37,666 nucleotides of DNA from Erysipelotrichaceae bacterium (GCA_022777645.1 JALFFX010000048.1:1-37666); one strand, 5' to 3'. Positions 20,247-29,083 are shown, counted from the stretch's first letter. Translations and numbers: made by a program. Notes: generated by a model from the letters alone, not told the origin.

Positions 20247-21270
20247 TGATAATAAAATAAAAAATATTGTATTAAAAAATAACACTTATGAAATCAAAAC
20301 TAAAAGTGATGATATTTTAAGAAAATATGATGCTTCAAGGAAAATAGCTACTGAGCCAAAAAAGAAAAAATTCATTCCTTTATTTGCGTCTATTTCATCT
20401 GCTCTTCTTATTTCTGGTACCGCTCTTATTGTCGCTTTTGTTTTAGCTAAGCCACGTAATAGTGATATTTTTTCTCCGTATAAAAACAAAAATATTCAAC
20501 AAGAATTATTGACTTTTAATGCCTTTTCACAAAGCAATATTTCAAAAAATATTATTAATAAGAATAAAGCAATCAAAAGCGAATCAATATTTAATGAAAT
20601 TGTGGATCACTATGAAGTTGTGCAAAGTGGAATTAAGCAATTATTTAATTTTGATGAATATAAAATCATTAACGTTGAATCTGATTTTATATATGAAGAT
20701 GTAACTTATAAATACGAAACAAGAATCCTCGATAAAAGCAATATCATATATGCTCGCGTTTATTATAATGAAATAGCTGATGAAAATACGAAAAATTTAG
20801 AAGCGTTATATGTTTTTGACAAATCTTATTATTCGGCATTAATAAGTTGTGAAAATTCAAATGATGAAAGCGAAATTAAAACGATATTAACTCCAATCAA
20901 TGCCTCAGATAAAAAGATATATGTCATCGAAAAAGAAAAAGAATATAAAGGTGCAAATTCAGAAAATAGCTTCTCTTATTCTATATATTCTTCATTAGAA
21001 GATTATCAAAATGATGATGAAAATTATCTTAATAAAATCGAATATGAAATGGATAATAAGAATATTTCAGTAAGCATTTCTTCTAACACAAATAATTTTG
21101 AAATCGAATTTGATAATATTTCAAAGATTAATGATGATCATTTTAATTTTTCGCTTGATGAATATGAAATAAACAATGAAGAAATTGATGAAGCGTTATT
21201 TGATTTATTCTATTTAGCCGATAATAGCAGAAGATATGTAAGTGGAAATTATCAAATTATCAAAAAATAA
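20233..21270 (+). CDS. Single-pass membrane protein, probable anti-sigma/sensor partner
   Basis: Overlaps the sigma-factor ORF end; short cytosolic N-terminus, one TM (FIPLFASISSALLISGTALIVAFVLA), long acidic ectodomain. Confidence 0.75.
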   Translation: MNIVNDNKIKNIVLKNNTYEIKTKSDDILRKYDASRKIATEPKKKKFIPLFASISSALLISGTALIVAFVLAKPRNSDIFSPYKNKNIQQELLTFNAFSQSNISKNIINKNKAIKSESIFNEIVDHYEVVQSGIKQLFNFDEYKIINVESDFIYEDVTYKYETRILDKSNIIYARVYYNEIADENTKNLEALYVFDKSYYSALISCENSNDESEIKTILTPINASDKKIYVIEKEKEYKGANSENSFSYSIYSSLEDYQNDDENYLNKIEYEMDNKNISVSISSNTNNFEIEFDNISKINDDHFNFSLDEYEINNEEIDEALFDLFYLADNSRRYVSGNYQIIKK

Positions 21271-21332
21271 CCAATAATTTTTAAAATTCATTCGTCTTTA
21301 TTATGAAAAAAACAAAAGGAGCGAAAAAAATT

Positions 21333-22184
21333 ATGAAAAAAACTTTATTACCACTTTCTTTATCACTTGTCGTTGTCTTCCTTGCAGGATGTGCAAATTC
21401 TAATGCTCGTAAAGTTAGTGACAAAAACGTCTATTTGATGCAAGCTGCAACAGGATTAAATATCGCAAGTGGGGTTTCTACTTCATCAAGAATGATAAAT
21501 AGATCTTTTAGCGATCAAGACAAAAATGATATCAAAGAAATTTTGCCAACATTAGATATGATGTTTGACAATAATTCTTTATTTACATCAACAGTCAACG
21601 AAGCAAATGTTGATATTGATGGAAAAAATTATCAATATGAAGAAGTTATTAAATATGTCAACTCTTCTTTAGAAGAAGGAAGTTATCGCCTTGTTTATAA
21701 TATCGATGAAAATAATTTAGAAGAAGACCATGACGATGGTGAAGTCGAACAAGAAAGTCTTGTTTCTGGTTTAGCCTTTATCGATGAAGCAATCTCTTAT
21801 CCATTTTATTCAAAATTAGAAAAAGAAATCGAAGATGATGAACATGAAGAAGAAAGAATGTTTGTTATCAACACTTCTGAAACAAGTCAAATCATCATCA
21901 AAGAAGAATTTGAAGTAGAAGGAAACGAGACCGAACAAGAACTTCATTACATTGTTAAAGAAAATAATATAACTACAATTGATTATAAAATCGAACTCGA
22001 AAGTGAAAATAGCACAAACGAAATCGAAATCGAGACAAATAACAAAGAATTCAAAGTTAAGCGTAACGTTAATAATGGAGAAATAACATATGAAGTTTCG
22101 CTTAAAGATAGCGATGCGATTCGTAAAATTACATTTAAAAAAGAAGTAGACGAAACTGGCGAAGTAACATTCGAAGAATTATAA
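21333..22184 (+). CDS. Acidic hypothetical lipoprotein
   Basis: Lipobox MKKTLLPLSLSLVVVFLAGCANS; aaaaggagcg RBS; third gene of the sigma operon. Confidence 0.8.
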   Translation: MKKTLLPLSLSLVVVFLAGCANSNARKVSDKNVYLMQAATGLNIASGVSTSSRMINRSFSDQDKNDIKEILPTLDMMFDNNSLFTSTVNEANVDIDGKNYQYEEVIKYVNSSLEEGSYRLVYNIDENNLEEDHDDGEVEQESLVSGLAFIDEAISYPFYSKLEKEIEDDEHEEERMFVINTSETSQIIIKEEFEVEGNETEQELHYIVKENNITTIDYKIELESENSTNEIEIETNNKEFKVKRNVNNGEITYEVSLKDSDAIRKITFKKEVDETGEVTFEEL

Positions 22185-22200
22185 GAAAATGTAATTGATA

Positions 22201-22223
22201 AAAAGGAGTATTTACTCCTTTTT
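22201..22223 (+). terminator. Rho-independent terminator
   Basis: AAAAGGAGTATTTACTCCTTTTT. Confidence 0.8.
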
Positions 22224-22448
22224 ATTATGCTTGAAGATCATAAATTTTTATAGGGATTTCTTTTGTATTTAACCTCGTTTAAGTTAAATTAGTGTTTATA
22301 TTCTCGTCGATATCATTTAATGCATTGTTTTTGCTAATTCACACATTAACAAAAATCGCTCGTGATTTTTAGACATATTTGCTGAACATTATTTTCTTCC
22401 AGCTATAATCCTGTCTGGCTTTAAGTGTTTTGCCATCAATAGAAAAGA

Positions 22449-23837
22449 TTAAATTTTTCCCTCAAGAATCCTCTCAATAAAATCTTTGTTAAACCAAAAG
22501 CTTTGTTTTGTGTATGAAGTAATTCCTGTTTCTTTATCAGGAACTGGAAGTTCATAATGGTCCGCCTCGACTCTTGCATGTGGTCTAACATGGCAAACCC
22601 CGTTTGAGTTTCTAGTCTCTTTTGGAAATTTATCTTTAACTTTGCCATTTGTATCAAAGTAAAATGCTGTTCCGTTTCTAATCATTTCTGCGCATTCTTC
22701 ATGCATCTTTCTAATGTCTCCATCCACCACTGAGTTTGGAGCATTCCAGAACTGGATTCTATCAAATGAAATAACACCATCAATTTCCTTGAAAACAAAA
22801 ATCATTAGCTTCAAATCAACAAAGTCATCACGAATCATCGATTCATCCCAAGGTGTGTTTATAAGTTCTTCAAATTCAAATGGTTTAAATGGCATAGATT
22901 CTGTTGGCCTACCGTTTTTGTCAATAGTTATAGTTCTAAAGATAATTCCTGCTACTTCCATTTCAGTTGTAGCTTTTTTACGTCCTGAGATACCAAGCAT
23001 TTTTTGACATAACATAAAATTAAGTTGTTTTGCTTTTGAACTAACGCCAAATCTTCTACACAATTGTTTTTGCGTCATTCCATGATAAATGGACATCTTT
23101 TCTTTATAGATTTCCTCAAGAGGATTCTTCATCCATTCATCTTCACTCACTAATGGTGAATATGGGGCAATGTTATGAATCAAATTTCTATAAAGATATG
23201 TCATGAAGGATTGCTTAAAGCTATATGCTCTTGGTTTAGCTTTAATTGTTGAATTGTATTGCTCGGTTAGTACTTTGCTATCAGCACCTTTTGTACACGC
23301 AGCTAAAAACTCGGTATCTGATTCTGATATTTCGTGGGCCTTACCTTTAACAATCTTGTTGTGAATTATGTTCCAGTCTCTTTCAATAACCTTGTATTGT
23401 AGAGAATTTTCAAACTCAAAAAGGTCATAATCAGTAATCTCAAAATTAGACGGATGTACACCCAATGAATATAGATAGAACCAAATGAGCAATCTCTTAT
23501 TCTTCTTGTAGAAGGAACTTGTTTTAAATGTAGCTAAAGCTTCAGACTTATAATTAATCATGTTAAGAACAAGTCTCTCTTTAGATGAGATAGAACCGTC
23601 TAAATTCTTTTTAATTGGAGTGACTTTTAATTCAATCCCAGCATCAATGAAATCAGGATTGTCATCACTATTAGCTTTGTATCCAAATACATGTTCTTCA
23701 ACAAAGCCACCAAGTCCACCTTTGTTTTTTCCTGTGTAAGATTCATTTAAACCAAAATCACCAAAGGTTTTATGCATTGCCTTTTTGGTAATCTCTAAAA
23801 TCTCTTCCTCACTAAGATGCCTATTCTTATCATCCAT
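22449..23837 (-). CDS. Sau3AI/MutH-family type II restriction endonuclease (predicted GATC specificity)
   Basis: GKNKGGLGGFVEEHVFGYKANSDDNPDFIDAGIELKVTPIKK matches the MutH/Sau3AI PD-(D/E)xK core; divergent from a C5-MTase. Confidence 0.88.
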   Translation of the reverse strand: MDDKNRHLSEEEILEITKKAMHKTFGDFGLNESYTGKNKGGLGGFVEEHVFGYKANSDDNPDFIDAGIELKVTPIKKNLDGSISSKERLVLNMINYKSEALATFKTSSFYKKNKRLLIWFYLYSLGVHPSNFEITDYDLFEFENSLQYKVIERDWNIIHNKIVKGKAHEISESDTEFLAACTKGADSKVLTEQYNSTIKAKPRAYSFKQSFMTYLYRNLIHNIAPYSPLVSEDEWMKNPLEEIYKEKMSIYHGMTQKQLCRRFGVSSKAKQLNFMLCQKMLGISGRKKATTEMEVAGIIFRTITIDKNGRPTESMPFKPFEFEELINTPWDESMIRDDFVDLKLMIFVFKEIDGVISFDRIQFWNAPNSVVDGDIRKMHEECAEMIRNGTAFYFDTNGKVKDKFPKETRNSNGVCHVRPHARVEADHYELPVPDKETGITSYTKQSFWFNKDFIERILEGKI

Positions 23838-23931
23838 AACTAAAATGCATTATATCAAACGATAAATAAATTGAACAGCGCACGTCCGCACACATAGAAA
23901 AAAATAAATTATCTAAAGAATTTATTAGATC

Positions 23932-23960
23932 TTTACATTTTTTGCTTGATCGTGTATTAT
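23932..23960 (+). promoter_or_regulatory. Predicted sigma-A promoter of the C5-MTase gene with GATC at its edge and in its spacer
   Basis: TTTACA (23932-23937), 17-nt spacer, TATTAT (23955-23960); GATC at 23928-23931 and 23948-23951. Confidence 0.55.
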
Positions 23961-23980
23961 CTTTGTTGTAGACTAAGCAT

Positions 23981-25234
23981 ATGAAAAAGACTGTTATTGA
24001 ATTATTCGCAGGTGTTGGTGGGTTCCGTGTTGGACTTAACAACATCACTAAAATTGATAAAAACGGACACGCCATTGAAAAGGGCCCATTCACTTTTGTG
24101 TGGGCAAATCAATGGGAACCAGCTACGAAATCTCAGCACGCATTTGATTGCTATAATTTAAGATTTCCTTCCGCGACCGAAAATTCTAATGTTGATATTT
24201 CAAAAGTCGATAAGACATCAATTCCTGACCACACATTATTGACTGGCGGATTCCCTTGCCAAGACTATTCAGTTGCACATACTTTGAGCAAAGCTCATGG
24301 TATCGAAGGAAAAAAAGGTGTTCTTTGGTGGCAAATCAATGACATTTTAAAAGCTAAACAACCTCCATTTGTTCTTCTTGAAAATGTAGATAGACTTGTA
24401 AAGTCTCCTGCAAAACAAAGGGGTAGAGATTTTGGTATTATGCTACGCTGCTTATCCGAGCAAGGTTATGCAATGGAATGGAGAATTATCAATGCTGCTG
24501 AATATGGTCACCCTCAAAGAAGACGCAGAATTTTCATTTTTGCTTATCATAAATCAACAAAATACTACGAATCAATGAAGGACCGTTCACCACTTGAAAT
24601 CATTTCTTCACAAGGGATATTTGCCAAAGAATTTCCAATCGAAGAATTTGTAGAGAAATCCGTTAAAGAATTTGACTTTGTCAAAGGTTATAAAGATTTG
24701 GTGGCTGTTTCAGATAAATTCAACGCCACATTCGAAAACGCTGGTTATATGATTGGCGATAAGGTTTATACGGTTAAGACAAAGCCAATTATTACTAAAC
24801 CAATGACTTTAAGCAAGATAGTTGAAAAAGGTGGCGTTGATGCCCACTACTTTTTAAGTGAGTCGCAACGAAGAAAATATGAATATCTTCGCGGCTCAAA
24901 GAAGATTCCAAGAAAAGATAAAAATGGATTTGAATATATGTATTCCGAAGGTTCAATGAGTCCATACGATGAATTGTCTCTTCCAGCAAGAACCATGCTT
25001 ACTTCTGAAGGAACCACCAATAGGAGCACACACATCATTATGGATCCCAAGGAGAACAAACTAAGAATTCTCACACCTGTTGAATGTGAAAGAATAAACC
25101 AATTCCCTGATAACTGGACAGATTCAGGTATGCCAGAAAAAAGACGTTACTTCATGATGGGTAATGCCTTGGTTTGTGGAATTATTAAGAAGTTGAGCAA
25201 TCAACTTAACCTTATTATTGATGGAGAAGAATAA
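23981..25234 (+). CDS. DNA (cytosine-5)-methyltransferase of the type II system
   Basis: VIELFAGVGGFRVGL, LLTGGFPCQDYSVA (PCQ), ENVDRLVKSP, QRRRRIFIFA, LTPVECERINQFPDNWT, MGNALV motifs. Confidence 0.97.
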   Translation: MKKTVIELFAGVGGFRVGLNNITKIDKNGHAIEKGPFTFVWANQWEPATKSQHAFDCYNLRFPSATENSNVDISKVDKTSIPDHTLLTGGFPCQDYSVAHTLSKAHGIEGKKGVLWWQINDILKAKQPPFVLLENVDRLVKSPAKQRGRDFGIMLRCLSEQGYAMEWRIINAAEYGHPQRRRRIFIFAYHKSTKYYESMKDRSPLEIISSQGIFAKEFPIEEFVEKSVKEFDFVKGYKDLVAVSDKFNATFENAGYMIGDKVYTVKTKPIITKPMTLSKIVEKGGVDAHYFLSESQRRKYEYLRGSKKIPRKDKNGFEYMYSEGSMSPYDELSLPARTMLTSEGTTNRSTHIIMDPKENKLRILTPVECERINQFPDNWTDSGMPEKRRYFMMGNALVCGIIKKLSNQLNLIIDGEE

Positions 25235-27463
25235 TTATTTCTTTCCAGTTGCAGATAAAGCTTTATAGAAGATATCGAATATCTTAACTTTTTCCATTTG
25301 TATCTTGTTTAAATAAGCTTCAACATTATCTAAACTATCTGATAATTTACCGTTTTCGACCAATTGCTTTACAAGGAATTTAGCTGCTTCATTTGATACT
25401 AATTCTGAAACATATTTCTTTTGAGTGTCATTAAATGTTGGATTGTTTTGATTCATTTCATCCAAATCACCTAAGAGAACTTTATTAATTACATTATTAG
25501 ACATAATTTTAAGAATTCCTTGATCTGGTGTTCGATATGCTTGATATGGAACGGGCTTTGAACTTGGTTCAATTTTTATATCTGAAATTAATCCATTTTG
25601 CCCGTCTTTTCTATTTTGACTCTCTCTTTCCATTACCTTTAAAGTAGCGATGAGTTCACCATAAATAGCATTAATTTCATAATCATTATCAACAACACCG
25701 TCGCCGAAATATACTCTTATTTTGCCAATATCATTATTGATTAAATGTTCTTCTTTAATTTCAATCATTTCTTCATTAAGCGGAAGAGCGTCAGAACTCA
25801 ACAAAATAACACTGCCAACTGGAATTATTTTCGTATCGAAATATAATGTTCCAAAATGAGTAAAAGCAGGTACAATTGTGATTTTGTCATTATGAAATTC
25901 TAGACCAGTTTCAGGATAGAAAACTTCCTCGCCTGTAACACTTATGGCAACTTGGGTTTCTCTTTCGTTATTCTTTGCTGTCATAATAAGTGGAACCAAA
26001 GTGCTTGATATCGCATCAATATGAACTTCTTTAATTACCAAATTGCCATTTGTAATGTCTTTCTTTTGATAAGTGATAACTTTAGGCTGGAACTCAATGT
26101 GTCCAAAGGTTTCACATTCTAAAGTGATTTCATCGTTCTCTTTAATAAGGTCTGAATTAATTAGTAACTTCAATCCATACCCCTTTCCTGCAGTCGTTGT
26201 AATTGCAGGTCTTTGGAACCTGATTCCTTCTTGTGGTGCTGTTACACCTCTTAAGCCACCAAAATGTCCATCGATATCAAGAGATTCTCTTAAATATCTA
26301 TTTAATTTCGATAACGCATCACTAAATTTCCTGTTTTTTGTTAATGTAATCTCGCGTTTGTTTTCGCCGTGTTGATTGATGGCCTCACGTAAAATTTGGT
26401 AAAGAACTTTGACTAAATCAATATAGAAAGATCCTTTTGTGTCAAAACCTGTTCGGTTGTCTAATACAATGGCTTCTTTGTTTTCCTTACGATTTAGTCG
26501 TGTTTTACAAATGTTATAGAACCCATGGATTGTTAATAATCCGCTTAATGTAGTTGCTTGTTGATCGTTTTCTAAACCGAACATAGTGTTGTCATAGACA
26601 TTATTCTTTTCGTCAACAACCAAGAATTTAGTTCCATTGCTTTCTTTGTCGACATTTCTGTAGAAATCAATTTTGCATCTAACAATAATGTCTTCGTTGT
26701 TAAATTCGAATTCTTTACTATCAAGAAGATTGTCGTCGCTAAATAAGTATTCTTGTGAAGAAAGTTTATAATCTACTAAATTTTCAGGTTTATAAGTCAA
26801 TAAAACATCACGATTTTTGGCTGGATCTAGCAAAAACCTGAACATATAGAATTTTTCAATTCTTTCTCGAAGTGAATCTTTTTTAGAAGGCATTTTGACA
26901 TAGTCAGGAACGCCAAACATAACGATAGTACCATTTTCAGGTATGCGATATTTAACTCTAAAATTAACCAAATCTCTAGCACTGATTGCACTTTCACGTG
27001 CTTCGAATTCCAATTCCTTGTTTTCATCTAATTGGAAAACTACTTCGTATAGTTTGCCGTTTTTTATACTTTTAACACTTGCGAGCTTGTTATCATCAAA
27101 TACAGCTGCTTTCATTACATCAGTAGCACCTTGACCATATAGGCCCCTTGACCCAGTTGCTTCGCCTCCAGCTGTGTCCGCACCATATTTTTTAAAGACT
27201 TTATATAACCTATCCTTGTCCATGCCTTCGGCATTATCAATAATTGTTACAACATGATAGTCTTTTAATTTTGGCTTCGATATATCAATATAAATTGGTT
27301 TCTTGGAAACAATGTATTCAGAATCTTTGGACTCGGTTTCAAGTTTTCTATAGCTATCGTCTGAATTGGTAATTATTTCAGCTAAAAAACGACAGATATC
27401 ATTGCCAAGAGATTTTCGTACATCTCTATCGGCTTTTCTTTCATCGTTAACTATTCTTTCCAT
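25235..27463 (-). CDS. GHKL (HSP90/MutL/MORC-like) ATPase, defense-associated
   Basis: N box CRFLAEIITNSDDSYRKL, G1 IIDNAEGMDKDRL, G2 GSRGLYGQGATDVM; beta-rich middle and helical C-terminal region. Confidence 0.85.
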   Translation of the reverse strand: MERIVNDERKADRDVRKSLGNDICRFLAEIITNSDDSYRKLETESKDSEYIVSKKPIYIDISKPKLKDYHVVTIIDNAEGMDKDRLYKVFKKYGADTAGGEATGSRGLYGQGATDVMKAAVFDDNKLASVKSIKNGKLYEVVFQLDENKELEFEARESAISARDLVNFRVKYRIPENGTIVMFGVPDYVKMPSKKDSLRERIEKFYMFRFLLDPAKNRDVLLTYKPENLVDYKLSSQEYLFSDDNLLDSKEFEFNNEDIIVRCKIDFYRNVDKESNGTKFLVVDEKNNVYDNTMFGLENDQQATTLSGLLTIHGFYNICKTRLNRKENKEAIVLDNRTGFDTKGSFYIDLVKVLYQILREAINQHGENKREITLTKNRKFSDALSKLNRYLRESLDIDGHFGGLRGVTAPQEGIRFQRPAITTTAGKGYGLKLLINSDLIKENDEITLECETFGHIEFQPKVITYQKKDITNGNLVIKEVHIDAISSTLVPLIMTAKNNERETQVAISVTGEEVFYPETGLEFHNDKITIVPAFTHFGTLYFDTKIIPVGSVILLSSDALPLNEEMIEIKEEHLINNDIGKIRVYFGDGVVDNDYEINAIYGELIATLKVMERESQNRKDGQNGLISDIKIEPSSKPVPYQAYRTPDQGILKIMSNNVINKVLLGDLDEMNQNNPTFNDTQKKYVSELVSNEAAKFLVKQLVENGKLSDSLDNVEAYLNKIQMEKVKIFDIFYKALSATGKK

Positions 27464-28095
27464 TATTTAATTCTCCTAATTGTTTCATTTATCAATTCCA
27501 AACAAACCTCGTCCTTATTTTCATTTGCATATGGTTTAATTTCGTTTAATGATGTGACAATTCTGTTAATTTCAGAATATGGGAAAGTGCCAAAGAAATC
27601 CCAGAGGTAAAAGAGATTAATCTCTTTCTTTGTCTCATAAATTTGATAGTATTCAGACTTTTTGAATTTTATATATTCATTTAGGGTACCTTTTTTGTGC
27701 TTGTCCACTAAAGGTGCGGAGATATTTGTAACTTCGGCACCATTAATCATAGCCTCAACCTGTTTTGCTGTAACAACACCAACTTGAGTCAATTGATATC
27801 CTAATCTAACATCGCCAATTAGCAAGCGATTATTGGGGTTTGAAGGTTTCACACAATGCAAAACAGTTCTATTTAATCTATCTACGGATGGAAATTCAGG
27901 GAATTCTTCATCAACACAAAATTTATCAGGGAATAATTTAAAAGTAGCAATGCAAAGGTAATTAAAAGAAAGTGGAACTTTCCTTTGCTCAAGGTAATAC
28001 GCTGCATATATGCATAACTTTTCATTACTACTTACACTTGCGTATTTGGAATATGCAATTTTTTCTATTGCATTAATCGTTTCTTTAAATGTCAT
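27463..28095 (-). CDS. Hypothetical protein, middle gene of the GHKL operon
   Basis: 210 aa; stop overlaps the GHKL start (TAATG); start overlaps the upstream gene stop. Confidence 0.8.
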   Translation of the reverse strand: MTFKETINAIEKIAYSKYASVSSNEKLCIYAAYYLEQRKVPLSFNYLCIATFKLFPDKFCVDEEFPEFPSVDRLNRTVLHCVKPSNPNNRLLIGDVRLGYQLTQVGVVTAKQVEAMINGAEVTNISAPLVDKHKKGTLNEYIKFKKSEYYQIYETKKEINLFYLWDFFGTFPYSEINRIVTSLNEIKPYANENKDEVCLELINETIRRIK

Positions 28096-28310
28096 AATTC
28101 GAATTTTCCTTTCTCTTTACTACTATTAAATCTTGCCTTTGTCGCCTTTAATTCTTGTTCGATTGCAGCAAAAATTTTTTTGACCTCTTCTTCAGTATAA
28201 GAATAGTTATTCTTATTAGAGCAATTGCCGAGCAATCTAATTTGGTCAAGAATCTTATTTGTTCTTGCTGAAGCTATGCGTTTAAAACGCTCATTTTTGG
28301 AGTTATTCAT
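28092..28310 (-). CDS. Small hypothetical protein (72 aa), first gene of the GHKL operon
   Basis: SD gaggtg upstream of ATG; highly charged, ERFKRIASARTNKILDQIRLLGNCSNKNNYSYTEEEVKKIFAAIEQEL; 4-bp overlap with the next gene. Confidence 0.8.
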   Translation of the reverse strand: MNNSKNERFKRIASARTNKILDQIRLLGNCSNKNNYSYTEEEVKKIFAAIEQELKATKARFNSSKEKGKFEL

Positions 28311-28320
28311 ACTATCACCT

Positions 28321-28390
28321 CAACTACATGGTACATTTTTTAGTACGTTTTTACAACTACTATTTTCATATGTAGTACTAAATTGAGTTG
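28321..28390 (-). promoter_or_regulatory. Repeat-rich putative operator/promoter of the GHKL operon
   Basis: ACTACAT (28323-28329)/ATGTAGT (28370-28376) and TTTAGTAC (28339-28346)/GTACTAAA (28375-28382) inverted repeats; CAACTAC direct repeat at 28321 and 28354. Confidence 0.5.
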
Positions 28391-28480
28391 TTTATTAATA
28401 TTTTTTTTCTAAATAATTCGACAATTCAAATTAAAAATTAGAAAAATGAATAAAAAATGGGCTTTTCTGAGTATCACCTG

Positions 28481-29083
28481 TTATGCCAAAATATTTTCCA
28501 TCTTCTCTAATTTCTTAAAAGTGATACACACTAAGTTTGGGAAGCTGAGTTTAAGCTTTTTAAAAATGTCAGGATCAACTTCGATGTTATGGTGTCCGCC
28601 CTTAGTGCCTTTTTCAAGTATATGTCCTTAAATAAAGCACTTTTGCGACCCAAATATTTGATTCGATCACTTAAAGTTCGTATAGTTGCATACTTATGTA
28701 AGAATGTATTGAAATCAACTAATAATGATTAATTAATGAACCCTATTGAACAAAGTAAAAATCAATTATCGATGCCTTATTCGAAAAATAGATAAAAATT
28801 GGCTAATATAGTTTTTCCAGAACATTCTAAAATATCAACTTATTAGAAGTGATATCTGTTAAAGTAGTTCTAGGAATTCCGCTATCAATTGATAATGAAT
28901 AAAACGCAGTTTTCTTTTCCGATAGTAAATCTAGAAATGTCATATCTAAAATATATCGGTTAACCGACATAATTCAATATATTTATCAAGAGAAAACAAC
29001 CACTTATATTAGTTCTATTTTGTAAACTTGTCTTTAATGTGCGATTTCACATTACTAAGTTTTTCTTCTAGAGTTAGCCCCAT
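28481..29083 (-). pseudogene. Decayed gene remnants, including an HTH-like N-terminal fragment
   Basis: Minus-strand fragments MTFLDLLSEKKTAFYSLSIDSGIPRTTLTDITSNKLIF* (28827-28943), SLLVDFNTFLHKYATIRTLSDRIKYLGRKSALFKDI, and ILEKGTKGGHHNIEVDPDIFKKLKLSFPNLVCITFKKLEKMENILA* in different frames, plus MGLTLEEKLSNVKSHIKDKFTK* (29015-29083). Confidence 0.5.

Noticed and set aside
22267-22289. ATTTAAC/GTTAAAT inverted repeat between the sigma operon and the RM island
   Set aside because: Only 7 bp and A+T-rich; expected by chance and lacks a T-run. Not convincing as att site or terminator.
23830-24093. 87-aa minus-strand ORF spanning the divergent RM promoter, possible C-protein
   Set aside because: Mostly antisense to the MTase start; no HTH pattern.
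28446-28631. 61-aa plus-strand ORF
   Set aside because: Antisense to a better protein-like minus-strand remnant; no SD or recognizable motif.
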